From positions 3,162,001 through 3,226,000 of the forward strand of contig NZ_OU659204.1 of assembly GCF_915403165.1 (NCBI RefSeq): DNA of 64,000 bases. The letters are read 5' to 3'. Below the pieces are notes generated by a model that was not told where the DNA came from, searched no databases, and saw only the letters and a program-made list of their open reading frames with translations. Positions 1-8,977 of the stretch are shown here, piece by piece. This stretch comes from Providencia alcalifaciens (lineage in GTDB: Bacteria > Pseudomonadota > Gammaproteobacteria > Enterobacterales > Enterobacteriaceae). Position 1 is the stretch's first letter. The number at the start of each line of letters is the position of its first letter. The translations under genes and the position numbers were made by a program.

Positions 1-48
1 GTGTTTTCCGTATCAGCAAAAAGATGCGTATCAGTAACTTGTAATATT

Positions 49-70
49 CTAATAACTTTAGGGTTATTAG
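49..70. repeat. 22-bp inverted repeat before the nudF terminus
   Basis: Eight-base perfect arms (CTAATAAC / GTTATTAG) flank a 6-base loop. There is no T-run on either side, so it is not a convincing terminator. It may be an operator for a gene outside the window or a weak hairpin. The remaining bases of 1-228 show no gene. Confidence 0.3.
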
Positions 71-228
71 CAGTCACTTTAAGCTGGCTGTCCAAAGTCT
101 TCCTTTATCCTTAAAAATAGCGCTAAGTATTATCACCTAACCTGTAAAGTGCGTAGGTTACTGATTTTAACCTAACTATCGACTCAATATCTGCTAATCA
201 GCACACACTTCACTAGATTAATGGTTAT

Positions 229-867
229 TTAAATCAGTTTCACCCATTTTTCATGCAGCTTTTGGTGATTCAGTTGTAGCCATTGAATGGCAATCACGGT
301 TGCCGCATTATCAATTTTACCCTCTTCAACCCACTGATAAGCTTGCTCTCGGCTCACTACATGCACTCGAATATCTTCATTTTCCGAAGCCAAGCCATGA
401 ATACCTTTTGCCAACGAGCTATCGACCTCTCCAACAAAAACATGAATCCGTTCGCTGGTGCCTCCTGGGCTAGATAAATAGCTAATCGGTTTTTCTATTC
501 GTCCAATGGTGAGGCCTGCTTCTTCCGTTGATTCCCGGCGAACCACCTCTTCGGGGGATTCATTCTCTTCTATCATTCCCGCGACTATCTCTAACAACCA
601 TGGCGTTTCGCTTGATTCAAAAGCAGGAAAACGAATTTGCTCGATTAACACGACCTTATCGGTTTGTGGATCATAAGGCAGTATTGCCCCCGCATGCCCT
701 CTTTCAAATACTTCGCGAACAATTTCTTTGCTCCACCCACCTTCAAATAATCGATGTTTAAATCGATATTCAATCATTTGAAAAAAACCGTTAAATAATT
801 TACGCTTAGATATAATTTCAATATCATTTTTACTGTATTTAATCGGGTTTTCGATTTTATTATTCAT
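229..867 (-). CDS. nudF: ADP-ribose pyrophosphatase (Nudix hydrolase)
   Basis: This 212-residue cytosolic enzyme should hydrolyse ADP-ribose to AMP and ribose 5-phosphate, clearing a reactive sugar nucleotide. The Nudix box is complete at about residues 97-119: a Gly, the spaced Glu, then RESTEEAGL with the metal-binding REXXEE residues. Length and the position of the box match the E. coli enzyme. It is divergent from tolC, as in E. coli. The ATG at 867 follows an AGGAGACT-like ribosome site on the minus strand. No second domain is seen. The product call is secure; the exact substrate range is from family knowledge. Confidence 0.93.
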   Translation of the reverse strand: MNNKIENPIKYSKNDIEIISKRKLFNGFFQMIEYRFKHRLFEGGWSKEIVREVFERGHAGAILPYDPQTDKVVLIEQIRFPAFESSETPWLLEIVAGMIEENESPEEVVRRESTEEAGLTIGRIEKPISYLSSPGGTSERIHVFVGEVDSSLAKGIHGLASENEDIRVHVVSREQAYQWVEEGKIDNAATVIAIQWLQLNHQKLHEKWVKLI

Positions 868-978
868 TGATAGTCTCCTAATCCCTTCATTTTTATACTA
901 ACAAAGATGGAAGGATGAAATCAGTTTTTAAGGTTTTTTAACCTTAGATGAGGTAATGTTTAAACAAATTGAGACTAA

Positions 979-1024
979 ATGGCACAAAAGGCTACCGTTT
1001 TCCGTGCCACACCTCTGTTACAAT
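979..1024 (+). promoter_or_regulatory. Putative tolC promoter with marbox-like site
   Basis: Bases 979-997 fit the core of the MarA/SoxS/Rob marbox: A-T-G followed by GCAC, an A at the W position, then GCTA. The last three positions do not match. A TACAAT -10 element lies at 1019-1024. E. coli tolC has a marbox at a comparable place, so regulation by MarA-family activators is plausible. This is pattern matching only. Confidence 0.45.
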
Positions 1025-1175
1025 GTGCGCCATTATTCAAATTTATGAGCAACAATAGGGTCTGTTTTGAGAACGGTCTCTCTTTTCAGAGTTCCAACAG
1101 CCTATCATCGTCCTTAACATGATAAGTTTTAGACAACAGGCTCCATATAATTTGCTGTTTAATCAAGGAATCAAA

Positions 1176-2558
1176 ATGAAGAAACTGCTTCCCCTTTTTA
1201 TTGCGATGAGTTTTGTGGGTCTCAGTGCTAATAGTTACGCAGAAGATTTACTTCAGGTTTACCAAAAATCCAAAGACAGTAACCCGGAACTCAGAAAGTC
1301 ATTTGCTGAGCGTAATCAGGCTTTTGAGAAAATCAACGAAGCACGTAGCCCGCTGTTACCGCAATTAGGTTTAGGCGCTGGAGCAACCTATGGCAGCGGT
1401 TACCGTGATGCAAGCAACACCGAAAGCACGGGTCTTAATGCGTCATTAAAATTGACCCAGACTGTGTTTGACATGTCAAAATGGCGTCAGTTGGATCTTC
1501 AAGAAAAAACCGCAGGAATTTCTGATGTTACCTATCAGACAAGCCAGCAACAGCTTATTTTAGATACCGCAACGGCTTATTTTAACGTATTGAAAGCCAT
1601 TGATGCGTTATCTTACATCCAAGCCAACAAAGAAGCGGTTTACCGCCAGTTAGACCAAACAACACAACGTTTTAACGTCGGCTTAGTCGCAATCACTGAC
1701 GTACAAAACGCCCGTGCAAATTACGATAGCGTGATTGCACAAGAAGTCGCTGGTCGCAATGATTTAGTTAACGCGGTTGAAAAACTTCGCCAAGTCAGCG
1801 GTGTTTACTATAGCCAGTTAGCTTCTTTAAATATTGACCGTTTCAAAACTGCTAATCCAGAAGATGTTGAGTCTATCTTAAAAGAAGCTGAACAGCGTAA
1901 CCTGAGCTTACTGAGTGCCCGTTTAGCGCAAGACGTTTCTCGTGAAAACATCCGTTTAGCGGAAACTGGCCATATGCCGACCGTAGGCCTAGATGCATCC
2001 ACTAGCGTTGCAAACTCTTACCAGCATGGTAGTGGTTATGATCGTTCTGGTGGCGCAAATAACAGCTACAATGGTCAAAACAGTATTGGCTTAACATTAA
2101 GCCTGCCTTTATATTCTGGCGGAGCAGTAAGTTCACAAGTTGAACAAGCTCAATATGGTTTCCAAAGTGCTAGCGAACAACTGGAAAGCGTTTACCGTAA
2201 CGTAATCCAATTAGTTCGTTCATCGTATAACAACGTGACATCATCAATCAGTAGCATCAACGCTTATAAACAAGTTGTTGTTTCAGCGCAAAGCTCATTA
2301 GATGCAATGGAAGCTGGCTACCAAGTGGGAACTCGTACCATCGTTGATGTGTTAACAGCAACAACTGCGCTGTATCAAGCGAAGCAAAACCTGTCTAACG
2401 CCCGTTACGATTATATGATCAACCAACTGAATATCGAATTTGCACGTGGTACGTTAAACGAAGATGATATTGCTCGTTTAAATGCCAGCTTAGGTAAAGA
2501 GATCCAAACTTCACCTGACAGCATTATTCGCAACTCGACTGCACCAAAAATTAAATAA
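1176..2558 (+). CDS. tolC: Outer membrane efflux channel TolC
   Basis: TolC is the trimeric outer membrane duct used by AcrAB-type efflux pumps and type I secretion. The 460-residue precursor begins with a signal peptide (MKKLLPLF...SYA, cut near residue 22). Two outer-membrane-efflux repeats follow, with the usual long amphipathic helices and a Gly/Asn-rich beta segment around residues 285-310. I chose the ATG at 1176 because AAGGAA stands five bases before it; the reading frame is open to 1119 but that start has no ribosome site and would spoil the signal peptide. It is transcribed alone, away from nudF, and ends at a strong hairpin. It is slightly shorter than E. coli TolC, mainly at the C-terminus. 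Confidence 0.96.
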   Translation: MKKLLPLFIAMSFVGLSANSYAEDLLQVYQKSKDSNPELRKSFAERNQAFEKINEARSPLLPQLGLGAGATYGSGYRDASNTESTGLNASLKLTQTVFDMSKWRQLDLQEKTAGISDVTYQTSQQQLILDTATAYFNVLKAIDALSYIQANKEAVYRQLDQTTQRFNVGLVAITDVQNARANYDSVIAQEVAGRNDLVNAVEKLRQVSGVYYSQLASLNIDRFKTANPEDVESILKEAEQRNLSLLSARLAQDVSRENIRLAETGHMPTVGLDASTSVANSYQHGSGYDRSGGANNSYNGQNSIGLTLSLPLYSGGAVSSQVEQAQYGFQSASEQLESVYRNVIQLVRSSYNNVTSSISSINAYKQVVVSAQSSLDAMEAGYQVGTRTIVDVLTATTALYQAKQNLSNARYDYMINQLNIEFARGTLNEDDIARLNASLGKEIQTSPDSIIRNSTAPKIK

Positions 2559-2576
2559 TCATTTAATTTAGTCGAT

Positions 2577-2611
2577 GAAAATAGCTCGCTCAAATGGCGG
2601 GCTATTTTTTT
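2577..2611 (+). terminator. Rho-independent terminator of tolC
   Basis: A stem formed by AAATAGCTCGC and GGCGGGCTATT with a short A/T loop is followed by seven T residues. It lies 20 bases after the tolC stop. Confidence 0.85.
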
Positions 2612-2966
2612 AGCTCTATCACCCAAGCGCTTATTTTGAAATAACGCGAATTTGTCTGTTCTCTAAATAATGAATAACTTACCGTATTATTTGTTCACCT
2701 AATTCTTAAAATTCAGTCAATTCTGACTAAGGTTAATTGCAACCATAGTCAAAAAATCATCATAATTAATTTATTGATATCAAAGAAAAATAGGAATTAC
2801 TCGGTATTAGATTTCACCAACAACATGTAAAAATGGAATCAATTTCGCTAAATCCATCATTTCCCATTATTTGTGCAGCATTTGTACTTTAATTTTTATC
2901 CTATATCCCCTATTCTAAGGGCAACATCTCGAACCTCTTACTTATTATTCATTCAAGGTAATTACC
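2612..2966. other. Gene-free spacer between tolC and ygiB
   Basis: About 350 AT-rich bases. No open reading frame with a ribosome site and no tRNA is visible. The last 80 bases probably hold the ygiB promoter, but I could not settle on -35/-10 elements. An AAGG ribosome site lies at 2955-2958. Confidence 0.5.
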
Positions 2967-3674
2967 ATGACCATGAAGCGTACCAAAAATATTAATCAGA
3001 ACGCCTTCCGTAAGTCTTGGCGCTCATACCGTTTAGCCCCTGTCGCTGTTGCGGTCAGTGCTGTATTTATGCTGTCTGCGTGTGAAGAGAGCGATGAAAC
3101 CGTATCTCTGTACACTAACGCGCAAGACTGTAGCCAAGCAAATCCATCTCAAGCAGAGCAATGCACCCTTGCGTATAACAACGCATTGAATGAGGCCGCT
3201 AAAACGGCTCCAAAATACGCAACTCAAGAAGATTGTGTAGCGGAATTTGGTGAAGCAATGTGTACTCAGGCACCAGCTCAGGCAGGCATTGCAGGTACAA
3301 GCACACCAGCAGCCGGCGAGCCAGCAGCTCAACCACAAAGCAGTGGTAGCATGTGGATGCCATTAATGATGGGCTACATGATGGGCCGTATGATGGGCGG
3401 TGGTGCGCCATCTCAACCATTGTTTAGCTCTAAAAACCCAGCAAGCCCAGCAAATGGTAAATTTGTTGATTCGACGGGTAAAAGTTATGGTCCAGCCGTT
3501 GCTGGCGGTCGTTCAATGAGCGTACCAAAAACCGCTATGGCACCAAAACCAGCCACCACCTCTACCATTACTCGTGGCGGCTTCGGTGATACAGTCAACA
3601 AACAAGCGACAGCACAACGTTCATCTTCGTCCGCGAAATCTAGCTCATCCTCTTCCCGTTCAATGGGTGGTTGA
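2967..3674 (+). CDS. ygiB: YgiB, DUF1190 putative lipoprotein
   Basis: A 235-residue protein of the YgiB (DUF1190) family. The N-terminus is basic, then hydrophobic, and ends in a lipobox-like LSAC with Cys at residue 39, so an outer-envelope lipoprotein is likely. A Met/Gly-rich patch (residues about 128-147) and a Ser-rich tail ending RSMGG are typical of the family. The start at 2967 is favoured by AAGG eight bases upstream; Met3 is possible. It is followed after six bases by ygiC, the same pair as in E. coli, where the two respond to envelope stress. The biochemical role is unknown. Confidence 0.88.
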   Translation: MTMKRTKNINQNAFRKSWRSYRLAPVAVAVSAVFMLSACEESDETVSLYTNAQDCSQANPSQAEQCTLAYNNALNEAAKTAPKYATQEDCVAEFGEAMCTQAPAQAGIAGTSTPAAGEPAAQPQSSGSMWMPLMMGYMMGRMMGGGAPSQPLFSSKNPASPANGKFVDSTGKSYGPAVAGGRSMSVPKTAMAPKPATTSTITRGGFGDTVNKQATAQRSSSSAKSSSSSSRSMGG

Positions 3675-3680
3675 TAAGTA

Positions 3681-4841
3681 ATGAAACGTGTTCCTATTGT
3701 AGAGCGCCCTAACTGGCGTGAAAAAGCGGATGAGTTTGGTTTTCACTTCCACACTATGTACGGCGAACCGTACTGGTCTGAAGATGCCTATTACCAATTC
3801 ACGCTAGCGCAAGTTGAAGAAATTGAAGAAGCTACCTCTGAAATTCACCAAATGTGCTTAAAAGTGGTTGAGCGCGTTGTTGAAAGCGATGAGTTACTCG
3901 CTCGCTTTCAAATTCCTAAACATTGTTGGGAATTTGTCCGTAGTTCGTGGAAAAGTGAGCAACCTTCATTATATTCCCGTCTCGACTTAGCTTACGATGG
4001 TGTCAATCCACCTAAGTTACTGGAAAATAATGCAGATACACCAACGTCACTGTATGAATCAGCGTTCTTCCAATGGATTTGGTTAGAAGATCAAATCGAG
4101 GCTGGAAAACTGCCAGAAAATGCTGACCAGTTTAACAGCATTCAAGAGCAACTGATTGAACGTTTTGGTGAGCTTAAAGATCAATACGGTTTCCGCTTGC
4201 TACATATGGCTTGTTGCCAAGATACCGAAGAAGATCGTGGTACAGTACAATATCTGCAAGACTGTGCGAATGAAGCTGGCGTAGCGACCGAATTCCTGTA
4301 TATGGATGAAATCGGGCTGGGTGAAAAAGGTGAATTCACCGATACACAAGATCAGGTCATTAGTAACCTGTTCAAACTGTATCCATGGGAATTTATGCTC
4401 AGAGAAATTTTCTCAACCAAGCTGCAAGATGCGGGTGTACGTTGGTTAGAGCCTGCATGGAAAAGCATTATTTCCAACAAGGCGTTGCTACCAATGTTAT
4501 GGGAAATGTTCCCTGACCATCCAAACTTGTTACCAGCCTACTTTGCGGATGGTAATAAACCAGAGCTTGAAAGCTATGTGATTAAACCGCTATTTTCTCG
4601 TGAAGGTGCGAATATTCGTGTCATCGAAAATGGCAAAGAAATCGCCTCTGCGGATGGCCCTTATGGTGAAGAAGGGATGATTATCCAGCAATTCCACTCA
4701 CTGCCAAAATTTGAAGGCAGCTATACATTAGTGGGAAGCTGGTTAGTTAACGACCAACCTGCGGGCATCTGTATTCGCGAAGATAAAGAGCTGATTACTC
4801 AGGATTTATCTCGTTTCTACCCCCATATCATTATCGACTAG
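3681..4841 (+). CDS. ygiC: YgiC, ATP-grasp glutathionylspermidine-synthase-like ligase
   Basis: A 386-residue member of the glutathionylspermidine synthase C-terminal ATP-grasp family. It contains the family's acidic, metal-binding segment ([10 protein letters not shown] near residue 114) and the C-terminal SREGANIRV loop expected to bind ATP. It lacks the N-terminal amidase domain of true bifunctional Gsp enzymes, so it probably makes a peptide or amine amide whose identity is not known. It is the second gene of the ygiBC pair and ends just before a bidirectional hairpin. Confidence 0.9.
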   Translation: MKRVPIVERPNWREKADEFGFHFHTMYGEPYWSEDAYYQFTLAQVEEIEEATSEIHQMCLKVVERVVESDELLARFQIPKHCWEFVRSSWKSEQPSLYSRLDLAYDGVNPPKLLENNADTPTSLYESAFFQWIWLEDQIEAGKLPENADQFNSIQEQLIERFGELKDQYGFRLLHMACCQDTEEDRGTVQYLQDCANEAGVATEFLYMDEIGLGEKGEFTDTQDQVISNLFKLYPWEFMLREIFSTKLQDAGVRWLEPAWKSIISNKALLPMLWEMFPDHPNLLPAYFADGNKPELESYVIKPLFSREGANIRVIENGKEIASADGPYGEEGMIIQQFHSLPKFEGSYTLVGSWLVNDQPAGICIREDKELITQDLSRFYPHIIID

Positions 4842-4878
4842 TATTTCGTAGTTTGATAAAAACAGGGTATCTGACAAA

Positions 4879-4915
4879 AAGAAAGCGGCAACGAACTATT
4901 TCGTGCCGCTTTCTT
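4879..4915. terminator. Bidirectional terminator between ygiC and ygiD
   Basis: The stem AAGAAAGCGGCA(A)CGAA pairs with TTCGTGCCGCTTTCTT with one bulged base. A-runs on one side and T-runs on the other let it work for both converging genes. Confidence 0.8.
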
Positions 4916-4950
4916 ATTTTCTGTTTTAAGTATTAACCAATTTGAAAGTA

Positions 4951-5754
4951 TTAACCGATTTGCACTGACAACATGCTCAGCGATGCGGAAACAATGCCCT
5001 CTACAGGCGTACTTATCCCTTCTTCACCATCCCAAGTTCCTAAAATAGGCAAGATAGGTAAAAAGTGTTCCGGTGATGGGTTCGATAACTTACCATCTTC
5101 ACGATCTAACCCTTTAGTGAGTGGATGCGGCTGCTCGTGACTGCGTAAATTGTCATACACAAACTGCTCAAAAGAGGTCGCCCAAGGATAAGGCACTGCA
5201 TTTGCATTTTGCCAATCCATTGCTCTTAAATTATGAACCACGTTACCGCTGCCCATAATCAATACCCCTTCATCTCGTAATACCGCCAGCTTTTTACCCA
5301 ACTCATAATGCCAAGCAGCTGGCTTCGTACCATCAATACTGAGCTGAACCACAGGGATATCCGCTTGAGGATACATACGGACTAAAATTTCCCATGTACC
5401 GTGATCAAGTCCCCACTCCTCTTTATCTTGATAAATTGGCTCTGGAGACAATAATTCAGCTACCTGTTTAGCCAGTTCTGGAGAGCCCGGTGCTGGATAT
5501 TCAATTTGGTATAAAGCTTCAGGGAAACCACCAAAATCATGGATAGTTTTCGGTTTAACCATCGCGGTGATAGCCGTTCCACGGGTATACCAATGTGCTG
5601 AGATCACTAAAATCGCACGCGGTCTAGGCAAGGTTTTACCCAGTTTTTCCCATGCTTCAGTATACGAATTATGGTTAATCGCGTTCATCGGGCTACCATG
5701 ACCGATAAATACCGCAGGCATTCGATGGGTTAAGTGTTGGTTATTTGTCGACAT
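4951..5754 (-). CDS. ygiD: 4,5-DOPA extradiol dioxygenase family protein
   Basis: A 267-residue LigB-type ring-cleavage dioxygenase. The GHGSP motif supplies His19 and the SAHW motif His54; further conserved residues (NVVHN, about 172-176) complete the expected metal site. The E. coli homologue cleaves L-DOPA to betalamic acid type products in vitro, but the physiological substrate is unclear. It sits between ygiC and ribB, as in E. coli but with no zupT between ygiD and ribB. The ATG at 5754 is preceded by a GAGGTCATC ribosome site. Confidence 0.88.
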   Translation of the reverse strand: MSTNNQHLTHRMPAVFIGHGSPMNAINHNSYTEAWEKLGKTLPRPRAILVISAHWYTRGTAITAMVKPKTIHDFGGFPEALYQIEYPAPGSPELAKQVAELLSPEPIYQDKEEWGLDHGTWEILVRMYPQADIPVVQLSIDGTKPAAWHYELGKKLAVLRDEGVLIMGSGNVVHNLRAMDWQNANAVPYPWATSFEQFVYDNLRSHEQPHPLTKGLDREDGKLSNPSPEHFLPILPILGTWDGEEGISTPVEGIVSASLSMLSVQIG

Positions 5755-5857
5755 GATGACCTCAATTCCACTAAAAGGATAATGAATATCAGCATACCCT
5801 TTTTTAGAAAAAACACAGTGGGGGAATTATGAGAATGATCATCAAAAAATTTGAATA

Positions 5858-5885
5858 GGCCACAAAGGTGTGCAACTTTGTGGCC
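5858..5885 (-). terminator. Probable ribB terminator
   Basis: A perfect 10-bp stem (GGCCACAAAG / CTTTGTGGCC) with an 8-base loop lies 40 bases after the ribB stop. On the minus strand it is followed by an interrupted T-rich tract (TATTCAAATTTTTT), so termination is likely but not ideal. Confidence 0.65.
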
Positions 5886-5924
5886 GATGACTCTGTATGC
5901 AAAACGTTTTAAAAACCTAGCAAA

Positions 5925-6578
5925 TTAGCTGGCTTTTTTTTCCAACTGAAGGCGATAGTTAACTAAGTCTTCGATAGTCACAACGGTCATATTGTGCTCG
6001 CGAGCAAACTTCACCACATCTGGCGCACGCGCCATGCTGCCATCATCATTGGTTAACTCACACAGTACTCCAGCGGGTTTGAAACCTGCCAGTACAGCTA
6101 AATCAATTGTCGCTTCGGTATGACCACGGCGAGTTAATACACCACCCTCACGAGCGCGCAGAGGGAATACGTGACCTGGACGGTTAATATCCGCAGGTAC
6201 TGCGTTATCCGCAATTGCGGTTTTAATTGTCGTGATACGGTCAGCCGCAGAAACGCCTGTCGTCACGCCTTTTGCCGCTTCGATAGTGACCGTAAAACCC
6301 GTTTGGTTTTGGCTGGTGTTTTTTTCCACCATCATCGAAATATCAAGCTGCTTACGGCGTTCTTCCGTAATACACAGGCACACAATGCCGCTGCTATAGC
6401 GAATGGTCATTGCCATTTGCTCTGTGGTCATGGTTTCTGCTGCAAACACTAAGTCACCTTCATTCTCACGATCTTCATCATCGAGAACTAAGATACCTTT
6501 GCCTTGGCGCAGGGCTTCAATTGCATTTTCAACACGCTCGGTAGGATTACCGAATTCGGAAAGTAGCGTCTGATTCAT
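5925..6578 (-). CDS. ribB: 3,4-dihydroxy-2-butanone 4-phosphate synthase
   Basis: RibB converts ribulose 5-phosphate to 3,4-dihydroxy-2-butanone 4-phosphate plus formate, the four-carbon branch of riboflavin synthesis. The 217-residue chain is the stand-alone form (no GTP cyclohydrolase II fusion). The catalytic acidic loop [10 protein letters not shown] is at residues 33-42, and the RRGHTEAT and later Glu/His residues of the active site are present. It is a monocistronic gene preceded by an FMN riboswitch, so it should be shut off when FMN is plentiful. The ATG at 6578 follows AAGAAGG. Confidence 0.96.
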   Translation of the reverse strand: MNQTLLSEFGNPTERVENAIEALRQGKGILVLDDEDRENEGDLVFAAETMTTEQMAMTIRYSSGIVCLCITEERRKQLDISMMVEKNTSQNQTGFTVTIEAAKGVTTGVSAADRITTIKTAIADNAVPADINRPGHVFPLRAREGGVLTRRGHTEATIDLAVLAGFKPAGVLCELTNDDGSMARAPDVVKFAREHNMTVVTIEDLVNYRLQLEKKAS

Positions 6579-6736
6579 GGTAAAAACCTTCTTAAATTAA
6601 CAATATTTGAGTTACCAGAACCAGGGCAGTCTTAGGAGTACGAGAAATGAATAAACACAACGACTTAACAGCCGTTTCGCCATTCAATATGTAGAACAAT
6701 GTTGCACCTAAAAGGTACAAACATGCAGATACAGTG

Positions 6737-6898
6737 ATTCTCTCCCATCCGGACTATGACCGTCGGCTCCAGATTCACACTGGATCTGCTGACCTTTCCT
6801 ATCCATGACAATAATGCCAAAGATAACAAAGCGCTCGCGGGCTTCATGCGCGATGCATGTTACCGCCGGTGGGGACTTTCACCCCGCCCTGAGATTAC
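6737..6898 (-). promoter_or_regulatory. FMN riboswitch (RFN element) controlling ribB
   Basis: Read on the minus strand from 6898 the leader shows the RFN signature in order: AGGGCGGGGTGAAAGTCCCC, ACCGGCGGTAA, AGCCCGCGAGCG, GGTCAGCAGATC, GAGCCGACGGTCATAGTC and CGGATGGGAGAGAAT. All conserved blocks are intact. About 160 bases separate it from the ribB start, enough for an expression platform; I did not identify a clear terminator there, so control may be translational or by Rho. Confidence 0.95.
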
Positions 6899-7091
6899 GC
6901 AATTAATATAACTCCAATAATTCAATGGTGCAACGAACAAACGATAAACTGGAAACTTACTCACACTTTTCGCCAATAAAAACAAGATGAAAGGCTGGGT
7001 TTTTATAATAATGTTAGAAGGTGGTTTATTCATAACGCCGCAGGTATTACACTACCCCACATTATTTATATTGAAACTGAAGGACCCGCGA

Positions 7092-7370
7092 ATGCTCGAT
7101 CCGAAAAAAATTGAACAAGTTGCCCGCCAAATTCAAGGTGCATTACCAAAAGGCGTGCGTGACTTAGGTGAAGACTTTGATAAAAAGCTTCGTTCACTGC
7201 TGCAATCTCAGCTTGGCAAATTAGATTTAGTCAGCCGTGAAGAGTTTGATATTCAAACACAAGTTTTGCTGCGCACTCGCGAAAAACTGATGAAAATGGA
7301 GCAGCGCGTTAGCGCACTTGAAGCCCGTTTTTCAGATGAAAAAGTGATTGAAGAAAAACAAGAAGATTGA
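7092..7370 (+). CDS. ubiK: Ubiquinone biosynthesis accessory factor UbiK
   Basis: A 92-residue protein of the YqiC/UbiK family, an accessory factor for ubiquinone synthesis that partners with UbiJ in the E. coli Ubi complex. It begins [13 protein letters not shown], has the conserved [16 protein letters not shown] segment and a C-terminal coiled coil ([15 protein letters not shown]). I placed the start at 7092, preceded by AAGGA at the right distance; the frame is open upstream to 6987 but those residues have no family counterpart. It is divergent from ribB and converges on hldE. Confidence 0.93.
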   Translation: MLDPKKIEQVARQIQGALPKGVRDLGEDFDKKLRSLLQSQLGKLDLVSREEFDIQTQVLLRTREKLMKMEQRVSALEARFSDEKVIEEKQED

Positions 7371-7381
7371 TTCACAAACAA

Positions 7382-7432
7382 AAAAGCCTAACTTCTGTAC
7401 GCATTTAAATGCAGACAAAAAGCTAGGCTTTT
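7382..7432. terminator. Bidirectional terminator between ubiK and hldE
   Basis: AAAAGCCTA (7382-7390) pairs with TAGGCTTTT (7424-7432). The loop holds a second small palindrome, GCATTTAAATGC. A- and T-runs at both ends fit two converging genes. Confidence 0.75.
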
Positions 7433-7454
7433 GCTAAAACCAATTAAAATTTAA

Positions 7455-8882
7455 TTATTTGGTTTTCATAATATTTTTGATGATATTGGTGGTTGAAATA
7501 CCATCTTCGAAATTCAAAACCATCACTTGCCCACCAGCAGCCCACACTTCCTTGCTACCAGCAATCTCATCTGGTTGATAATCCCCACCTTTTACTAAGA
7601 TGTCAGGCAGAATTTCTGAGATCAAACGCTGCGGTGTATCTTCCTCGAATGGCACAACCCAATCCACGGCACCCAATGCGCCCAACACAATCATACGTTG
7701 GTCTAATGGATTAACTGGGCGAGTTTCGCCTTTCAAGCGACGAGTCGATGCATCACTGTTTACCGCAACAATCAGGCGATCACCCAATTTACGTGCATTT
7801 GCCAGATACGAAACATGTCCTGCATGCAGAATATCGAAACAGCCATTGGTCATCACCACGCGCTCACCGCGAGCACGCGCATCGGCTACGGCTTGCTTAA
7901 GCTGGCTTTCGGTCATTACGCCGAAACCATTCTCTGCGCGACCACGGATCGCATTTTCTAATTCGATAGGTGAAACTGTTGAAGTCCCTAATTTGCCAAC
8001 CACAACACCCGCCGCTGCATTCGCTAATGCACAAGCTTCATGCAATGGACGACCTGATGCAATTGATGCCGCCAATACGCCAATCACCGTATCACCAGCC
8101 CCTGTCACATCAAAGACTTCCTGTGCTTCAGTCGGTAAATGTAGAGGTGCCTCATTACGGCGGATCAAGCTCATGCCTTGCTCTGAACGAGTAATCAATA
8201 GCGCTGATAACTCTAAAGACTCAAGGAGCTGCATCCCTTTTTCTTCAACATCTTTATTATCTTTGCAACGACCCACAATCGCTTCAAATTCAGACATATT
8301 TGGCGTTAACAGGGTTGCTCCACGATAACGTTCGAAATTGTTGCCTTTCGGGTCGATAAGAACAGGTACGCCCGCTTTATTCGCCAGCGCAATCATCTTC
8401 TCAACTTCGGTTAATGCACCTTTCGCATAGTCAGACAGCACCAATGCCCCAATATGTGGCAGAGCTTGTTCGATGCGCTCTAGCATTGGCTGTGCATCCA
8501 CATTTTCGAACCCTTCTTCGAAATCGAGGCGGATCAGCTGCTGGTTACGGGATAAAACACGTAACTTAGTAATGGTTGGGTGCGTTGGAATGGCCACAAA
8601 ATCACAGCGTACATTCACGCCATTCAGGTTCTCAGTCAGCGCTTTTGCCGCGTCATCAATCCCCGTTAAACCCACTAAGCGAGAATTTGCGCCCAGTGAC
8701 GCAATGTTCATTGCCACGTTTGCAGCGCCACCTGGGCGCTCTTCCACCATGGTCACTTTAACAACCGGAACCGGCGCTTCAGGTGAAATACGATTCGTAG
8801 GTCCATGCCAGTAGCGGTCTAACATGACATCACCAACAACCAATACACCTGCTTGCTTATAATCAGGAAGGGTTACTTTCAT
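7455..8882 (-). CDS. hldE: Bifunctional heptose 7-phosphate kinase / heptose 1-phosphate adenylyltransferase
   Basis: HldE carries out two steps towards ADP-heptose for the lipopolysaccharide inner core. The first 320 or so residues are a PfkB-type kinase with the catalytic VTGAGDTV motif near residue 263. The C-terminal third is a cytidylyltransferase-like domain with [12 protein letters not shown] (HxGH) near residue 345. At 475 residues it is full length. It is the last gene of a minus-strand run ygiF-glnE-hldE, 95 bases after glnE, the same order as in E. coli. Confidence 0.97.
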   Translation of the reverse strand: MKVTLPDYKQAGVLVVGDVMLDRYWHGPTNRISPEAPVPVVKVTMVEERPGGAANVAMNIASLGANSRLVGLTGIDDAAKALTENLNGVNVRCDFVAIPTHPTITKLRVLSRNQQLIRLDFEEGFENVDAQPMLERIEQALPHIGALVLSDYAKGALTEVEKMIALANKAGVPVLIDPKGNNFERYRGATLLTPNMSEFEAIVGRCKDNKDVEEKGMQLLESLELSALLITRSEQGMSLIRRNEAPLHLPTEAQEVFDVTGAGDTVIGVLAASIASGRPLHEACALANAAAGVVVGKLGTSTVSPIELENAIRGRAENGFGVMTESQLKQAVADARARGERVVMTNGCFDILHAGHVSYLANARKLGDRLIVAVNSDASTRRLKGETRPVNPLDQRMIVLGALGAVDWVVPFEEDTPQRLISEILPDILVKGGDYQPDEIAGSKEVWAAGGQVMVLNFEDGISTTNIIKNIMKTK

Positions 8883-8977
8883 CCCGCACTCCAGTTATGA
8901 AAAGAAAATCTGAAATTAATTGCCGCTAATACTAGCATACTGCGCAATATCGCCTAAATAATTTGCTAGCTAATCAA

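Noticed and set aside
7600..8328. 242-codon plus-strand frame inside hldE
   Set aside because: It is antisense to a full-length, well-conserved gene; the Ser/Arg/Pro-rich composition is typical of a shadow frame.
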